Shown in pieces: positions 1 to 11,249 of a stretch of 64,000 nucleotides of DNA. The notes below the pieces were generated by a model, which was given only the letters and a program-made list of their open reading frames with translations, was not told the DNA's origin and made no database searches. This stretch comes from Cavia porcellus. Taxonomy: Eukaryota > Chordata > Mammalia > Rodentia > Caviidae. The stretch covers positions 45,812,501 through 45,876,500 of the forward strand of contig NW_026947493.1 of NCBI RefSeq assembly GCF_034190915.1. The letters are read 5' to 3'. Numbering within the stretch: position 1 is the stretch's first letter; every line of letters starts with the position of its first letter. Position numbers and translations under genes: made by a program.

Positions 1-830
1 CTAAGATAATTTTGTTACCTTATGAATATTAACTATATTGCATTGAAATTGGTTTGCACAAAAAAATTATCATATTTATATTAAATTTCAAAGCAAACCT
101 TATTTAAATATGTGCTTATAGTTTACCATTTAAATTTTCTAAATAAGTAGAAACTGATGCTTGAATCTTATAGATACTAACTTCTTTGAACTTAACTTTT
201 TCTGAATCATGAGAAGCCAACCAAGACTGTAAAGGAGAAGGGCCTATTTTAAAATGTCTCTTGCTGTGTAAAATTGATTCAGAAATCATTATTTGAGAAA
301 TGGATTCCCCAAAAAAAGAAAAGTGGATTTAAAAAGGAAAAGACAAAGTTCATAAATTTTCTATTTGCTATGTGAAATATTTCCTAGATCCCTCCTTGAA
401 AATTGTGTTTTCCATGAGCCATTGTTTTGAAATCTCTTTCCTTCTCTCTCGCAGTGAGAAAATATTCCTTTATGTTAGAAGCTGGTCTCACCATCTTGCT
501 AATTAGAATAAATAAAACAAACACAATTTTGTGACTAGCTTAAAGCATAAATACCCAGTAATAAATATCAGTTACAGAACAAAGTTGGTGACCCCCTCAA
601 AGTTAACTGTCCCAGCTCTCCAAATCTCAGGCTTGTCCCTTTTTAAGATTAACTTCATGAATTTTTTATATAACAACAAGTTGTTGGAGATTCCACTAGG
701 ATTCATATATAAGTTGTAAAAATATTATTTAACTGAACACCTGTGTTGTGAAAATCTGATTCATATATCAAATGTGATTTAGATTACTCATGTTCTCACA
801 CAACTATAAATCTTAGATTGAGAACGATTA
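1..830. other. AT-rich stretch, no recognised gene or repeat
   Basis: I see no SINE, LINE or LTR signature and no credible coding frame. The one notable motif is a strong pyrimidine tract ending in CAG at 433-454, which looks like a 3' splice site and is discussed as a finding. Confidence 0.5.
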
Positions 831-840
831 AAAATTTTGT

Positions 841-930
841 CCAGGGATGGACATATTGCTCAGAGATAGGGCATTTACCTAACAGGCCTGGATCCCAGGC
901 TTTGATCTCCAACACCGGAAAGAAACAAAT
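841..930 (+). repeat. Degenerate ID SINE
   Basis: A tRNA-like A-box region (attgctcagagatagg) and B-box region (gatcccaggctttgatctcc) are followed by a short A-rich tail. Many mismatches to the young ID copies in the window indicate an old insertion. Confidence 0.7.
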
Positions 931-938
931 TTGCCCAA

Positions 939-1071
939 AGCCCATCCTGGTGGCCCACGCCTATAATCCCAGCACTTGGAAGGCTGCTGCAAGAGCATTG
1001 GCCACCCTGAGATACACAGCAAGTTTGAGGCCAGTCTGGACTCTGGACAGTGAAGATCTGTCTGAAATAAA
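939..1071 (+). repeat. B1 SINE
   Basis: 7SL-derived B1 with the phrase cctataatcccagcacttgg, a 'gaggccag' segment and a 'ctgtctgaaa' end. It directly follows the ID copy in the same orientation. Open frames on either strand here are repeat artefacts. Confidence 0.8.
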
Positions 1072-1103
1072 AGATGTTGCCGAAGGCTGCTGCAGCAGCT
1101 GCT

Positions 1104-1141
1104 CCTTCTTTCTTTCTTACTCTCTTTCTTCCTTTCTTTAG
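1104..1141. repeat. Pyrimidine-rich (TTTC)n-like tract
   Basis: An imperfect CT-rich simple repeat (ttctttctttct phrases) lies just 3' of the B1 tail. Confidence 0.6.
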
Positions 1142-1377
1142 CTGAAAAACATAGTACATTTTGCAAATGTCACACAGGTCACCTGGATAGGAAATAGCAA
1201 GTTCCAAATTCTTTTAACATTTGCTCTAATTCTGGTCATTTCTGGCAAACAAAACAAATATAAAATTTTTATTTTTGTACAAGAATATATGCTTACCATT
1301 AGCTTTCGGTATAAGATCAAAAATAAGTCTATATGTACATTAAATTTTTCTTTTTTTCTTCTCTTTTTTCTTTTCTT

Positions 1378-1459
1378 TTGGGTTCTGGGGATTGAATCTA
1401 AATGTTCAAGGCAAGAGTCCTAGCCTTGAGTTTCATCCTCAAATGCTTGGCCCCAACTC

Positions 1460-1508
<49 letters not shown>

Positions 1509-1663
1509 TTGTATAATTATTGTTGTTGTTTTTGAGGCAGGTCACTTTATATAGTTCCGGCCAGGCCTGAACTCTCTATGTAGCCACAGTTGGCCTCAAA
1601 TTTTCAGTCTTACTGCCTCAGCTTTAAGTGATGGAATTACAGGCACGTGCCACCAAACCCAAC
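1378..1663 (-). repeat. B1 plus ID-like module (B1-dID layout), minus strand
   Basis: On the minus strand a B1 (1663 to 1529) is followed by an ID-like module (1455 to 1378, complement of gggttctggggattgaatct). This B1-then-ID order matches the composite SINE B1-dID known from several rodent families. The linker between the modules holds an expanded TG repeat. Two independent insertions are the alternative. Confidence 0.6.
1463..1506. repeat. (TG)n microsatellite
   Basis: About 22 uninterrupted TG units sit in the linker between the B1 and ID modules. A-rich SINE linkers are common seeds for microsatellites. Confidence 0.95.
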
Positions 1664-1818
1664 AATACACTGAATTCTTGCAGCTTCCTTTTATAGAATG
1701 ACTGTCACATCTTGGCAAAAAAATGTCAGATTTCTGCTCTATCGCTAGCATTCATTGCATATAATATTTAATAATACAAAATGATAGATTTCTCATAAAA
1801 ACAGCTTTCAGTGCATGC

Positions 1819-1945
1819 TGTGCTAGTCCTTTTGAGCTTTCATAACAAAATATTCTTGAGACTTGATTCTTTAGAAGAGATTTTATTTAGCTCATATCTT
1901 GAATGTTGTGAATGGGGTGAGGGTTCCACAGCATGCCAGAGAAGC
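1819..1945 (-). mobile_element. MaLR-type LTR fragment, minus strand
   Basis: The plus strand starts tgtgctagtcc and continues with cataacaaaatattcttgag and attttatttagctca. This is the complement of the 3' end of MaLR LTRs (TG...ACAAAATACCTGAGAC...TTTATT layout). The rest of the LTR is missing or too decayed to recognise. Confidence 0.55.
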
Positions 1946-1975
1946 AGAAAAGGACTTGGTTCAAGCGCTGAAATC

Positions 1976-2045
1976 ATCGCTCAGTGTCACAATGCTCGCT
2001 CACTAGGTACAAGGTGCTGGATTCAATCCCCAGCACCACAAATAT
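1976..2045 (+). repeat. ID SINE fragment
   Basis: B-box region gattcaatccccagcacca with a decayed upstream half; an old, partial ID copy. Confidence 0.6.
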
Positions 2046-2157
2046 TATAAAATCACAAATAACAGAAGTGGAAATTCGTGACTCAGTGGAAATAACAGAA
2101 AGAAAGTCTATGCTCACTTTTTTTGTCGTGGATGAGTCAACTAGTTAAGAATATCTG

Positions 2158-2250
2158 ATTCCACTGTGGAGGTTGAGGCAGGAGGATCATTGTGAGTTTG
2201 AGGCCAGCCTGGGGTACATAGTGAGATTCTGTCTCAAAACAAGAAAAATA
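2158..2250 (+). repeat. 5'-truncated B1 SINE
   Basis: Begins inside B1 at ggttgaggcaggaggatcat and runs through 'gaggccagcctgggg' to 'ctgtctcaaaa'. Confidence 0.85.
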
Positions 2251-3714
2251 TGAAGATATCTGATTCCAGAGTTTTCAATAAAATCACAGGCAGAGTTAAA
2301 GATGCTATTAGCGTGTCAAGTACAATTCAAAAAAATAGTGTGGCTGTGGATTTGAATTCACTGGACTAAGGGACAAACTTCTAACTTCATAACCTCTTTG
2401 TAATTTTCTTAGTCATGATGATGTCATAGTGTATTTTCACTCCAAATGTTCACACCCAAATGCATAATTAAACTATATTACTTTCTCTCTCTACCAGTCA
2501 TACAAAATCTTACTTGTGAAAAACAAATTATTTTCCTTAGTTTTTATGATCACTTGAGATTCTTCATTCACACATTTTCTCTGGAAGTTCTGTGAATTCA
2601 TCAGATTTCCAAAGTTTTTATTTTTCTCCCAAAGCACATGTTAGTAATGTGTGTGTTTTCATAAAAACGAATGAACTTAGTCCTATAAAACTTTAACCTG
2701 AACCTCTCTGATACTGCATACATTCACACTACTGCCTAGCACCACTCCCATTTCTGGAACTGTTCCTTCTATATCTCCAAACTCTGGGCCCCATGAAAAG
2801 CTTCCTTAATCTTTTCTGACTCTACCCTTCCCCTAAAACACACAGTCACAGCTGACTGGCCACAAGTAGGCACTTGATACAAAAAATGGCCAATCAAATT
2901 CCTTCCTCAGACATTTTAACCTGAATCCCAATTAGAGAGTCGATCTGACTCTAGTGGTAACAGGTACTCAATGAGAAATCCCAGCCCCTTCTTTGTTTTT
3001 AAGGAGCATGTTTCCTGCTCCATAGAGGAACATAAATCAGCCTCTAGAGTATGAAATTTATGAAGAAATAAAATGACAAAAGAAAATGAAAGGCATGGTA
3101 GGTATTTGTGCTCCTCATTTAAGTTGATAGTAAAAGCAGCCATATCTTTACCTTTCTTTGCTTTCACTCTTCAACTCTTCCCTTCCACAAACTCGTTTGA
3201 TTTATCTAGTTATATCAAGATAGATTTCTGTCACTTACAACTAAAACAAAGCCAATTAGCATATTTGTGCTAAATCCTTAATAATACACGTTTTTAAACA
3301 ACTATAATAAAATGAAAACTGAAATTCCTTGGCACTGGTATTACTTCTCATTTTTTCTTAGAAACAATAATAAAAGACTCTGAACAATTTCCAAAATTTC
3401 CAAAGATTCCAGCCCATTTTACCATCCCCTTCAAAATTCTGTACTACATGTACTATAGATCAAAGAATCAGCAGCTGTTTAGTACAGTCTATTCTTCCAG
3501 CACTCATAGGGATATAAGAAAAGAATAAAATTGATCTCATTTTATTATATTTTTATCCCATATTGTGCATTTAATAAGAAGTTATAGCTGTAGCAATTTA
3601 ACTAAGGTTGCTCTGTTGTTAAATGTAAATCTTGATTTAAATACAGAAATTAATTATCTCATAGTCTAGTTTTTAACCACTAGCTAGCTATGCATTAGCC
3701 TCTTCTAACCTCCA
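2251..3714. other. Repeat-poor stretch, no gene seen
   Basis: AT-rich sequence without a recognisable dispersed repeat. The overlapping frames on both strands near 2916-3273 are short and mutually exclusive, with no start or splice context to support either. Confidence 0.5.
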
Positions 3715-4420
3715 CCCAATTTTTTATTTTGAAAAATTTTCAAGTTGATAAAAAATTCAAGGAGTAGGATGACGACTCCATCCGACCTTTATCTAGACTT
3801 ATCACTTGTTAATATTGTAGTACATTTCCTGGTGGTTTATGCTTGATAGATGATAAGTTGGAGATAGATAAATAGAAAAGCAGGCAAGTAGAGAGATCAC
3901 AGGCAGATGGTATATGATATGATTCATAAGAGATGCATAAATAGAAAGCTAGGTAGACAGACATATGATAGATTAGATACAACATAGATAGATGACAGAT
4001 AGGATGGATAGATGATAGATAACTATCTCAAAAATAAGTTACAGGTGCTATGTCTCCTTATGCCCATCATCCCTCAAGATTCCAGACAGTTTCCCCTGCC
4101 TGTTGGGCGTACATAGGATTGAGAGTTTTGAAGGATCTAGAATAGTTATTCTGGAAGTGTCCCCCAGTCTGGATTGATCTGCTCCCTTTTTCATAGCTCG
4201 GATGAGGTTTAATATTTTGCACAAGAATGCAGCATGGATAACACTGGTCTTCCGCCTCCAGCACAACAGATGGTCCAGAAACAAATGTACCCCCTGGAGG
4301 AGCTGCTGATTTCATCACTTGGTTAATGTAGCTTGTGTCCTCGCTCCTGATTGAAGGCACAGAGTAAATAGTAGTTTTTGCATCAGTTACTCCTTGCCTG
4401 AATCGATTCATTCAATGGTG
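3715..4420 (-). mobile_element. Ancient L1M-type LINE fragment, minus strand
   Basis: The phrases ttttattttgaaaaattttc and gattgatctgctcc...gatgaggtttaatattttg...atcacttggttaatgt resemble the conserved antisense 3' region of old mammalian L1M elements. It is interrupted by a GATA-rich simple repeat. Assignment is from memory of L1M consensus wording. Confidence 0.55.
3843..4026. repeat. Degenerate GATA tetranucleotide repeat
   Basis: Many gatagat, agatagat and gatgatagat phrases, imperfect throughout, lie inside the old LINE fragment. Confidence 0.75.
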
Positions 4421-5083
4421 GTTGTAAAATAATAATTTTCTAATTATAGTCCACAAGTCATTAGCTAGAATTTTTCTGCAGAAAAGAGATGACATCTCAT
4501 CTTTTTAAAAATGTGCCTATCGTAGCCACTGTGTCCACTGACAGCAGTCCACCCACAGGCTGCAGGGTGCACTACTTCTCCTTGTACTTGGTCCAGATTC
4601 ACTCTGCAGAGCCTGTTTCTTAACCTACCTTTCATAACTGTAAACCTTTCTTTTTTTATTTTATAGAGATTAAGACAAAACAGGACATAACAAAGCAGAT
4701 AAGAACAGAACAATGTAAGCAACCCGGAAGACAACACATAATTAACAGTAACTACCATAATCTCTCTTTCTTTGAAATAGTTGACCATAACTTCAAATAC
4801 AATAGTATCAAACATAACAAAATAGTATAAAACCACTAAAGAGAATAAAAGTATCACAGGGCATTCAGAACCAAATAACAGAAAACAAACAATGGCTACT
4901 ATATTATCTCATTTTCCATAGAAAATTTGTTAATACTATCACACATAATACAATCCAATAAGATACAACATGATAGAACCAATGGAAACAGAAGAGCAAA
5001 AGCATGGTAGGACTTCAGAATACGATGCTATCAAATCAGCACTGGCTATTATAATGACTTGTTTTCTTCAAAATAGCTGTTCA

Positions 5084-5176
5084 GGGGGCTGGAGGTTTAG
5101 CTCAGTGGCATAAGTGCCTGCCTTGCAAGCAGGCAGTCTTGAGTTCGATCCCCGGTACCGATAAAAAGGAAAAAGA

Positions 5177-5219
<43 letters not shown>
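5084..5219 (+). repeat. Young ID SINE in L1 3' UTR, with target-site duplication
   Basis: tRNA-Ala-like body with A-box ttagctcagtggc, B-box gttcgatcc and tail gataaaaaggaaaaagac, ending in 42 A's. The target agctgttca occurs at 5075-5083 and again at 5218-5226. The clean tail and duplication point to a recent insertion. Confidence 0.95.
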
Positions 5220-5222
<3 letters not shown>

Positions 5223-5482
5223 GTTCATACCATCACACATAATAAAATCAAACAAACCAGGATAAACCCATTCAACTAATGAATGCAATCATTATAAGGC
5301 TTCTAAGCAATGTAATGGGGAATCATGATTACCATAAACTCTTATGTACTCTTACCATTTCTAACACTATGTAGACTATATGGTATTTATACATGTGAGT
5401 TTGATTTATTTCACTTATAAGTAAGGTCTCAAGTTGCCCCTCATTTATTTATAAATATCTCAATGTGATCATTGTTAATAGC

Positions 5483-6890
5483 TCAGTAGTACTCCATTGT
5501 ATAAAAATACCACATCTTTTTTATCCATTCCTCAGTTGATGGACACTTAGGTTGTTTCCAAGATCTGGCTATTACAAATTGTGCTGCTATAAACATGGGT
5601 GCACATATATCACTGTAGTACGATGTTTTCAGTTCTTCTGGGATTATGCCTAGAAGTGGAATAGTTGGGTCAAATGGGACATCCAATCCCAGCTTTCTGA
5701 GGAATCTCCAGACAGACTCTTCCTATCTATTCCTCTTATCCATGAGCAAGGGATATCTTTCCATTTTCTGAGATTGTCTACAATTTCTTTTTTAAGAGTA
5801 TTGTAATATTCCCTGCATGGATCGTTTACTTCTTTTGTGAGATTAATTCCTAAGTATTTCATTTTTTTTTGATTCTAGTGTGAAAGATGTGGCTTGTCTT
5901 ATTCCTCTCTCTGTAATTTTGTTGTTAGTGTATTTTGTTGTTATGATATTGATTTTTGAGTGTTGATTTTGTATCAAGCTACATTGCTGAATTTATTTAT
6001 TATATCTATGAGTCTTTCAATGGAGTTTTGGGGGTCTTCTATGTAGAGTATCATGTCATCTGCAAATAATGATAATTTAACTTTCTCTTTTCCTATCTTT
6101 ACCCCTTTTATTTCTCTCTCTTGTCTAATTGCTCTGGCTAGTATTTCCAGCACTATATTGAATAGGAGAAATGATAAGGGACATCCTTGTCTTGTGCCTG
6201 ATTTTAAGGTAAAGGCCTTCAGTTTTTGGCCATTTAATATGATGCTGGCTGTTGGTTTGTCATAGATGGCTTTTATCCCATTGAGATAAAGATCATCTAT
6301 TCCAATTTTCTGTAAGATTCTTATCATGAAGGAGTGTTGGACTTATCAAAAGCTTTTCTGCATCTATAGAAATGATCATGTGATTCTTAATCTTGGCTTT
6401 ATGGATATGGTGGATTACATTTATTGATTTACATATGTTGAACCATCCTTGCATGCCTGGAATGAATCTTACTTGGTCGTGGTGTATGATCTTCCTGATG
6501 ACTTGCTGCCTCCTGTTTACCAATATTTTATTGAGGATTTTTGCATCTGTGTTGATTAGGGAGATTGGCCTGTAGTTCTCTTTTTTAGTTGGATCCTTCT
6601 CAGATTTTGGTACTAGAGTAACATTTGCTTCCAGGAATGACTTAGAAAGAACTGCTTCCCATTAGATTTTTTTTGTTTGTTTGTTTTACCGGTACTGGGG
6701 ATCGAACTCATGACTTCCTGCTTGCAAAGCAGGTGCTTATGCCACTGAGCTAAATACCCAGCCCCTTCCCTTTTGATTTCATTGAAGAGTTTGAGGAGTG
6801 TCAGCATTAGGTCTTCTTTGTATTTCTTGTAGAATTCTGCAGTGAATCCGTCTGGGTCTGGGCTCTTCTTTGTAGGTAAAGACTTAATTA
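5483..6890 (-). pseudogene. L1 ORF2 fragment (reverse transcriptase)
   Basis: The frame at 6327-5974 carries reverse-transcriptase palm sequence, including a GTRQGCPLS motif and the catalytic FADDM motif. The frame at 5686-5483 carries the C-terminal region ending in YTMEYY. ORF2 encodes the endonuclease/reverse transcriptase of L1, which acts on RNA in the nucleus. Here the N-terminal endonuclease is absent, an internal segment is deleted, and stops, frameshifts and an ID insertion break the frame, so it is dead. Confidence 0.92.
6667..6765 (-). repeat. Young ID SINE inside L1 ORF2, minus strand
   Basis: Complement of the ID body (ggtactggggatcgaactca, gccactgagctaaat) with a T-rich head. 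The surrounding L1 phrases cttcccattagat and cttcccttttgat look like a slightly diverged 13-14 bp target duplication. Confidence 0.9.
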
Positions 6891-6896
6891 CATTTC

Positions 6897-6982
6897 CAGG
6901 TTGACCGCTAATTTGTGATCCTCCTGCCTCAGCCTCTGAGGACCTGAGGGATTACAAGTGTGCCACATCATACCCAGCTTTG
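6897..6982 (-). repeat. Partial B1 SINE, minus strand
   Basis: gatcctcctgcctcagcctc...attacaagtgtgccacatc is the complement of the B1 left half. It lies at the 5' truncation point of the L1. Confidence 0.8.
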
Positions 6983-9127
6983 CTTTTGTCTTTTCTTATG
7001 CTGGACCATGTCAATCATATGTCAGTCTACTTTTTATATATATTTAGTCACAAATTTTTAAGAAATGTATTATTGTAATGCAACAGCAAGAAGAAGCACC
7101 AAAATGACACCTAGGATTTGGAGGGACTGGGCACTGATTATTCTACAGCGATGGGCATTGCTGGGATCATTCCCAAAATATCAGGCCCTGACCTCTGGTG
7201 GTCTAGGGCTTTTATGGCATAAGCAAGCAGGAAGTAGAGAAGCAGAGTAGCTTGTCAGTTGGGGAATGGTTCTTATACTATGTATCATAGTGCTATGCAT
7301 CTGTTTCTAAGAAACAAAAATAACAGGACTGTAGCAGGGGCTATTATCCGGGCAACTAACAAAATGAAGCATACTAGCTGGGGGTGGGGGACATCTACTG
7401 TAATCAGTGTTGATCTATCATTTTCCTCCATATTTACATTACATAGCAAGAATCAATCAAAGAATGAGGAAATTTTGAAATTCACATATATCTTATGAAT
7501 ATTATTAAATATTATACTAAATAAACTTAGAATTTTCATAGTGTAGTGGTTTCATTTGTACCTAAAACTGGTTCTTTACAAATCACTTCACAAAAGTGAT
7601 GACAGTTTATTAAAATTTACACAGGAGGTCTGTGAGATCATGAATTACTGGAAAAGGAATTCATCAATCAAAAAAGTTGAGAAACTGTCTACTTTTTGTT
7701 TCCCGAAGAGTTTGCCAGTACTCACTGTGGATATAACACAGAAAAAATAGCACAACCGCTGGGCACCTATCTTCTTGTTTTCTTAAAATAATTTGTTTTT
7801 ATCATCTGTATTTTAAAATTTCATGCACGAACACCCACACTCAGGGACAAGCAGAGATAAGAAAATTCACCTGCCTTCTCATTAAATGCATCTGCACCTA
7901 AATAAACATAACTAACCTCTTAGAATTATTATGGAAAACAGAATTCAGGAAATCTTTAAAAACTTAAATGATAACCATAAAATTGTTTTATGATCCAGTT
8001 ATTTACATCTGTAGAGTCTAGATCATCGTTGATTAGCAGTGGAAAACTTAGGTATTCCAAAATGTGAATAATTTCAGTTAAGCCCTAAATCACTTTAGAA
8101 AATCTACACAAAGAAAATTATTTTCCTACTGGAGAATAACAGGGTCTTAGCTTGGCTTCTGTACAATTCATTTAATCCCTCACTTCAGTTTCTGGTCAGC
8201 AATCCGTGCAATACAGAAATGAGATGAGCAAAGACTCGAACATTTATTCCAAGCTTTGATGTTTAGTAACTGGCTGGGTAGCAGCAGTTCTGTTCACGGG
8301 TCTCATCCTTGCCGCTGAGGAAAGCCAGGAACAAAGTAGCCATAGTGTGTGTGGATGTATTGTCTGCCTACGTATACACGTGAAATACACACTTACTCAT
8401 TGATAAATTAATGCAAACTGTAACTATTCCATTTTTTTAACTTTTCCATTCATTTAACTTTTCTTAGAAGTTACCAGAATTAATTCATTGGTCAAAAATA
8501 CTCCAAAAGCATGCACCTTACACTGGATGACATTTATAGGCTACCGAATGAATAAGTCATCAAGAATGACTTATATTTAAAATATGTGAACATGATAAGG
8601 ACAAAGATTACCAAATCAGTGTGGCTCACAGACTCTTAGTAAAAATCAGATCAGAAAGACCACTTCACTGGCATTCATTAGAAGTCTGTCAGTAACATAA
8701 GGTATTTTTCTCTCCTTTCTTGGTCTTATTTCCGAATGGATAAAAAAATCTGAATGACAAAAAATCTTATACTCCTAACTGGAAACACAAATGCATCTTT
8801 GTTCTTGTTAAAATTCACAGAATTTTCCTCCAGTTTTTCACAGGACACGGAGTCCTCATTTGTAATAAAAAAGATACAAATTTCATAAAACTAATTTGCA
8901 CAAATAAGGATTTATTTTTGAATATTATATTTTAAATGACACCACTTTTCATTTCTTACATTATATTTATTCTAAAATTCTTTGACAATCAAAATTATTT
9001 TTAGTTATACAATATCTATTTGTAAAAAATAAAAATTATGAATACCCATGCATTCTAAACATCCTATGAATCCAGTCTCATCAAAGTAATCTTAATAAGA
9101 AACTATACATGTATTCAAATGATATTG
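6983..9127. other. Repeat-poor 2.1-kb stretch, no gene seen
   Basis: No SINE, L1 or LTR signature recognised. Short frames (60-80 codons) near 7065, 7259 and 7556 show no family resemblance and no consistent strand or phase. Confidence 0.5.
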
Positions 9128-9139
9128 ATATATAAGCGG

Positions 9140-9258
9140 GAGCTTTTGGGGTTTTTGAAATAAGATCTTGCTATGTAATTCAGGCTGTCCTCGAACTGAC
9201 AACAATCTTCCTGCCTCAGCTCCCTGAGGATTATAGGCATGCACCACGTCCAGTTCAA
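9140..9258 (-). repeat. B1 SINE, minus strand
   Basis: gaaataagatcttgctatgt...cttcctgcctcagctccctg...ataggcatgcaccacg is the complement of B1. Confidence 0.85.
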
Positions 9259-9283
9259 GCATTATATTTTGAAATAGTACTGT

Positions 9284-9389
9284 TGGCTGGGGATTTAGCT
9301 CAGCGGCATACGTGCCTGCCTTGCAGGCAGTCGTCAGTTCAATCCCCAGTACCGATAAAAAAGAAACAGACAAAAAAGAAAGAAAGAAA
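9284..9389 (+). repeat. Young ID SINE with target-site duplication
   Basis: Body tggctggggatttagctcag with B-box gttcaatcc and a gataaaaaagaaacagac tail that has grown a GAAA repeat. Target gaaatagtactgt at 9271-9283 matches gaaatagtattgt at 9390-9402 with one mismatch. Confidence 0.93.
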
Positions 9390-9842
9390 GAAATAGTATT
9401 GTAGCTATTTTTTAGGCATAGTAGATATTCATTACTTGCACCAATTAACTAATGAAAGAATGGTCTTCGCAAAAGATGTAACATGCTTTAATATCAAAAA
9501 CGGTGACAAATATTGCTTCATTAAAAGTAGTTTCAAGAAAAATCATTGGATATATAATCTAGTAAATATTAAAGCTAATCAGGATTTAGTAGAGAGAAGC
9601 TGAACATTTGCTAAAAACCTACTTGTGTCTGCTGTAGTAATAAAACTACCTGAAACCCCCAATTTTGTTTTTTCATTTTCCTTCTGACCAAAGCCAAGGG
9701 ACTCCATTCCCAGAATTTAGGATTTATGAACTAAGGCTGTCAATGCACTGGAATTACCCTGAAAACCACCACTGAGGGAACGGTGGGCCTGTCTTGTTGA
9801 TTTGAGTAGACTAACAGGAAGAACTGATCATTCCTTTTTGTT

Positions 9843-9930
9843 TCTTGTTTTTTTTGAGATTTCTATGTACTCAGACTCAGCATCCTCTAGCCCTCCCTGT
9901 GCTGGAAGTGTAGGTCTGCACTGCCACATT
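9843..9930 (-). repeat. Degenerate B1 SINE, minus strand
   Basis: Weak complement of B1 (ttttttgagatttctatgta...gcactgccacatttg). Strongly decayed. Confidence 0.45.
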
Positions 9931-10408
9931 TGACTAACTGAAGGGATTGCGCCCCAATGCCCAAGTTTTCAGAGGTGGGGCTTCTGCGAGATAACTGGGC
10001 CACTCCGGGCTACTGTAGCTAACAGTCAGGAGGCAGGGCCTGGGTGGAGGCGGGGCCTGGACGGAGGCGGGGCCTTGATGGAGGCGGGGTCTGGGCGGAG
10101 GCGGGGTCTGGGAGGAGGCGGGGTCTGGGCAGAGGCGGGGTCTGGGAGGAGGCGGGGTCTGGGAGGAGGTGGGGCATTGGAAGCCCCCTAGAAGAGCGAC
10201 TCTGCTGCCCCAGCTCCTCCTTTTTCTCTCTCTGCTTCCTGGATAGATGTCAGTGTCTTCCACTGCCCAAGCCTCTTCCACCTTACCACGGCTGCCTGGG
10301 ATCCAGCTGAGCAGACATTGTAACCGCGAGCCAAAACAAACCTCTCCTTCTTGAAACTGTGAACGCAAGATATTTTGTTCCAGCAAAGAGAAAGCAGTGA
10401 CTAAAACA
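9931..10408 (+). mobile_element. MaLR-type LTR, plus strand, with internal minisatellite
   Basis: The 5' part (gccccaatgcccaagttttc, agaggtggggcttctg) and the 3' part (gagccaaaacaaacctctcc, agatattttgttccagcaaa, ending gtgactaaaaca) follow the MaLR LTR layout. The middle is a nine-unit 17-bp GC-rich repeat, which makes this LTR longer than its relatives in the window. Proline-rich frames here are by-products of the repeat. Confidence 0.75.
10030..10182. repeat. 17-bp GC-rich minisatellite, 9 units
   Basis: Nine head-to-tail 17-bp units of consensus gaggcggggtctgggag, with starts at 10030, 10047, 10064 and so on to 10166. The middle units are nearly identical; the first and last are diverged. 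Each core unit contains gaggcgggg, one base away from a GC box. Confidence 0.97.
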
Positions 10409-10532
10409 CTTTCATTATAAAATTGCAAAATCTTCACAGTCAACAACAATAAGATATACATTTTAAATTATCAGGAACTAACAGATAAAGATGGTCCAAA
10501 GAGAAAAAGCATTGAATAGTCCAGCATGAATG

Positions 10533-10703
10533 TTTGACAGCTCTGAAGATTGAACTCAGAACCTTTACAACCAGTACTTAAAAAAAAACAAATTCCCTGT
10601 ATCACTAAGTTGTCCAGGCAGGCTTGGTTTGAATTTATCACTCTACTGCCTCAGTTTCCAAGAGTGCTGGGACTACATGCTTATGCACCATGCCCAGTTT
10701 ATC
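10533..10703 (-). repeat. B1-dID composite SINE, minus strand
   Basis: On the minus strand a B1 half (complement of actgcctcagtttccaagag...atgcaccatgccca) is followed by an ID-derived module (complement of agattgaactcagaacc). Strongly diverged. Confidence 0.65.
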
Positions 10704-10865
10704 CTGCCATAACTATGTTTCAAGAGAAGCTCTGGAGAAAGACCATTTGGACCTTCTGCATGTTTTGGTATCAGTAATCAACCAGCTCCTTTGCTAAACT
10801 ATATTTAGGATTCCAAATTCAGTACAGTTACTGGGTTTTTGTTGGCTGGTTTGTTACGATTTGAT

Positions 10866-11054
10866 TTTTTCCAGTACTGGAGAATGAACTCAAGGTCTTT
10901 ACACTGAGCTATGCCCCCAGCCCTTTCTGTTTTTTTATTTTGTGAGACACTCCCAGTAAGTCACCAAACTGTGCAGGTCGGGCGTGAACTTGGAATCCTT
11001 CCAACTCAGACTTCCAGGAGGATGGGGTTACACGTGTGTGCTACCATACTTAGC
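10866..11054 (-). repeat. B1-dID composite SINE, minus strand
   Basis: The ID-derived module (complement of ccagtactggagaatgaact...gagctatgcccccagccc) and the B1 module (complement of cacgtgtgtgctaccatac) are joined by an A-rich linker. It forms an inverted pair with the next B1. Confidence 0.8.
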
Positions 11055-11086
11055 AGTGTCACCGGTTTTATGTAAAATTTTCATAA

Positions 11087-11249
11087 TAGCTGAGCATGGT
11101 GGCGCACACCTATAATTCCAGTACTCAGTAGGCTGAGGCAGGAGGATCCTTAGGAGTTCAAGGCCAGCCTGGGCTACAAAATAAGCTCAATGTCAGCCTG
11201 AACTGCATAGAGAGACCCTGTGTCAAAAGACCAAAAAAAAAAAAAAAAA
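11087..11249 (+). repeat. B1 SINE with internal duplication
   Basis: tgagcatggtggcgcacacc through two related segments (gccagcctgggctacaaaat and cagcctgaactgcatagaga) to an A17 tail. The paired segments are the internal duplication seen in the B1 copies of this window. Confidence 0.93.

Larger units (their letters stand above)
4640..6894 (-). mobile_element. 5'-truncated L1, minus strand
   Basis: Read on the minus strand, an ORF2 fragment (about 6890 to 5480) is followed by a 3' UTR (about 5480 to 4640) made of repeated roughly 150-bp units and ending in an A-rich tail (plus-strand T-rich sequence near 4650). Two ID SINEs are inserted, one in ORF2 and one in the 3' UTR. An internal deletion removes the ORF2 section between the palm/thumb region and the C-terminus near 5720. 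The 5' end abuts a B1 near 6895. Confidence 0.9.

Noticed and set aside
3843..4026. Regulatory GATA-factor cluster
   Set aside because: The motif density is explained by a degenerate GATA tetranucleotide repeat within an old LINE.
5974..6327. Reverse-transcriptase gene, possibly a domesticated one
   Set aside because: The surrounding ORF2 is truncated, frameshifted and interrupted by an ID, and 3' UTR follows. Ordinary dead L1.
9934..10461. 175-codon minus-strand frame rich in Pro-Arg repeats
   Set aside because: It is produced by the 17-bp GC-rich minisatellite, whose unit is not a multiple of three, and by the LTR around it.
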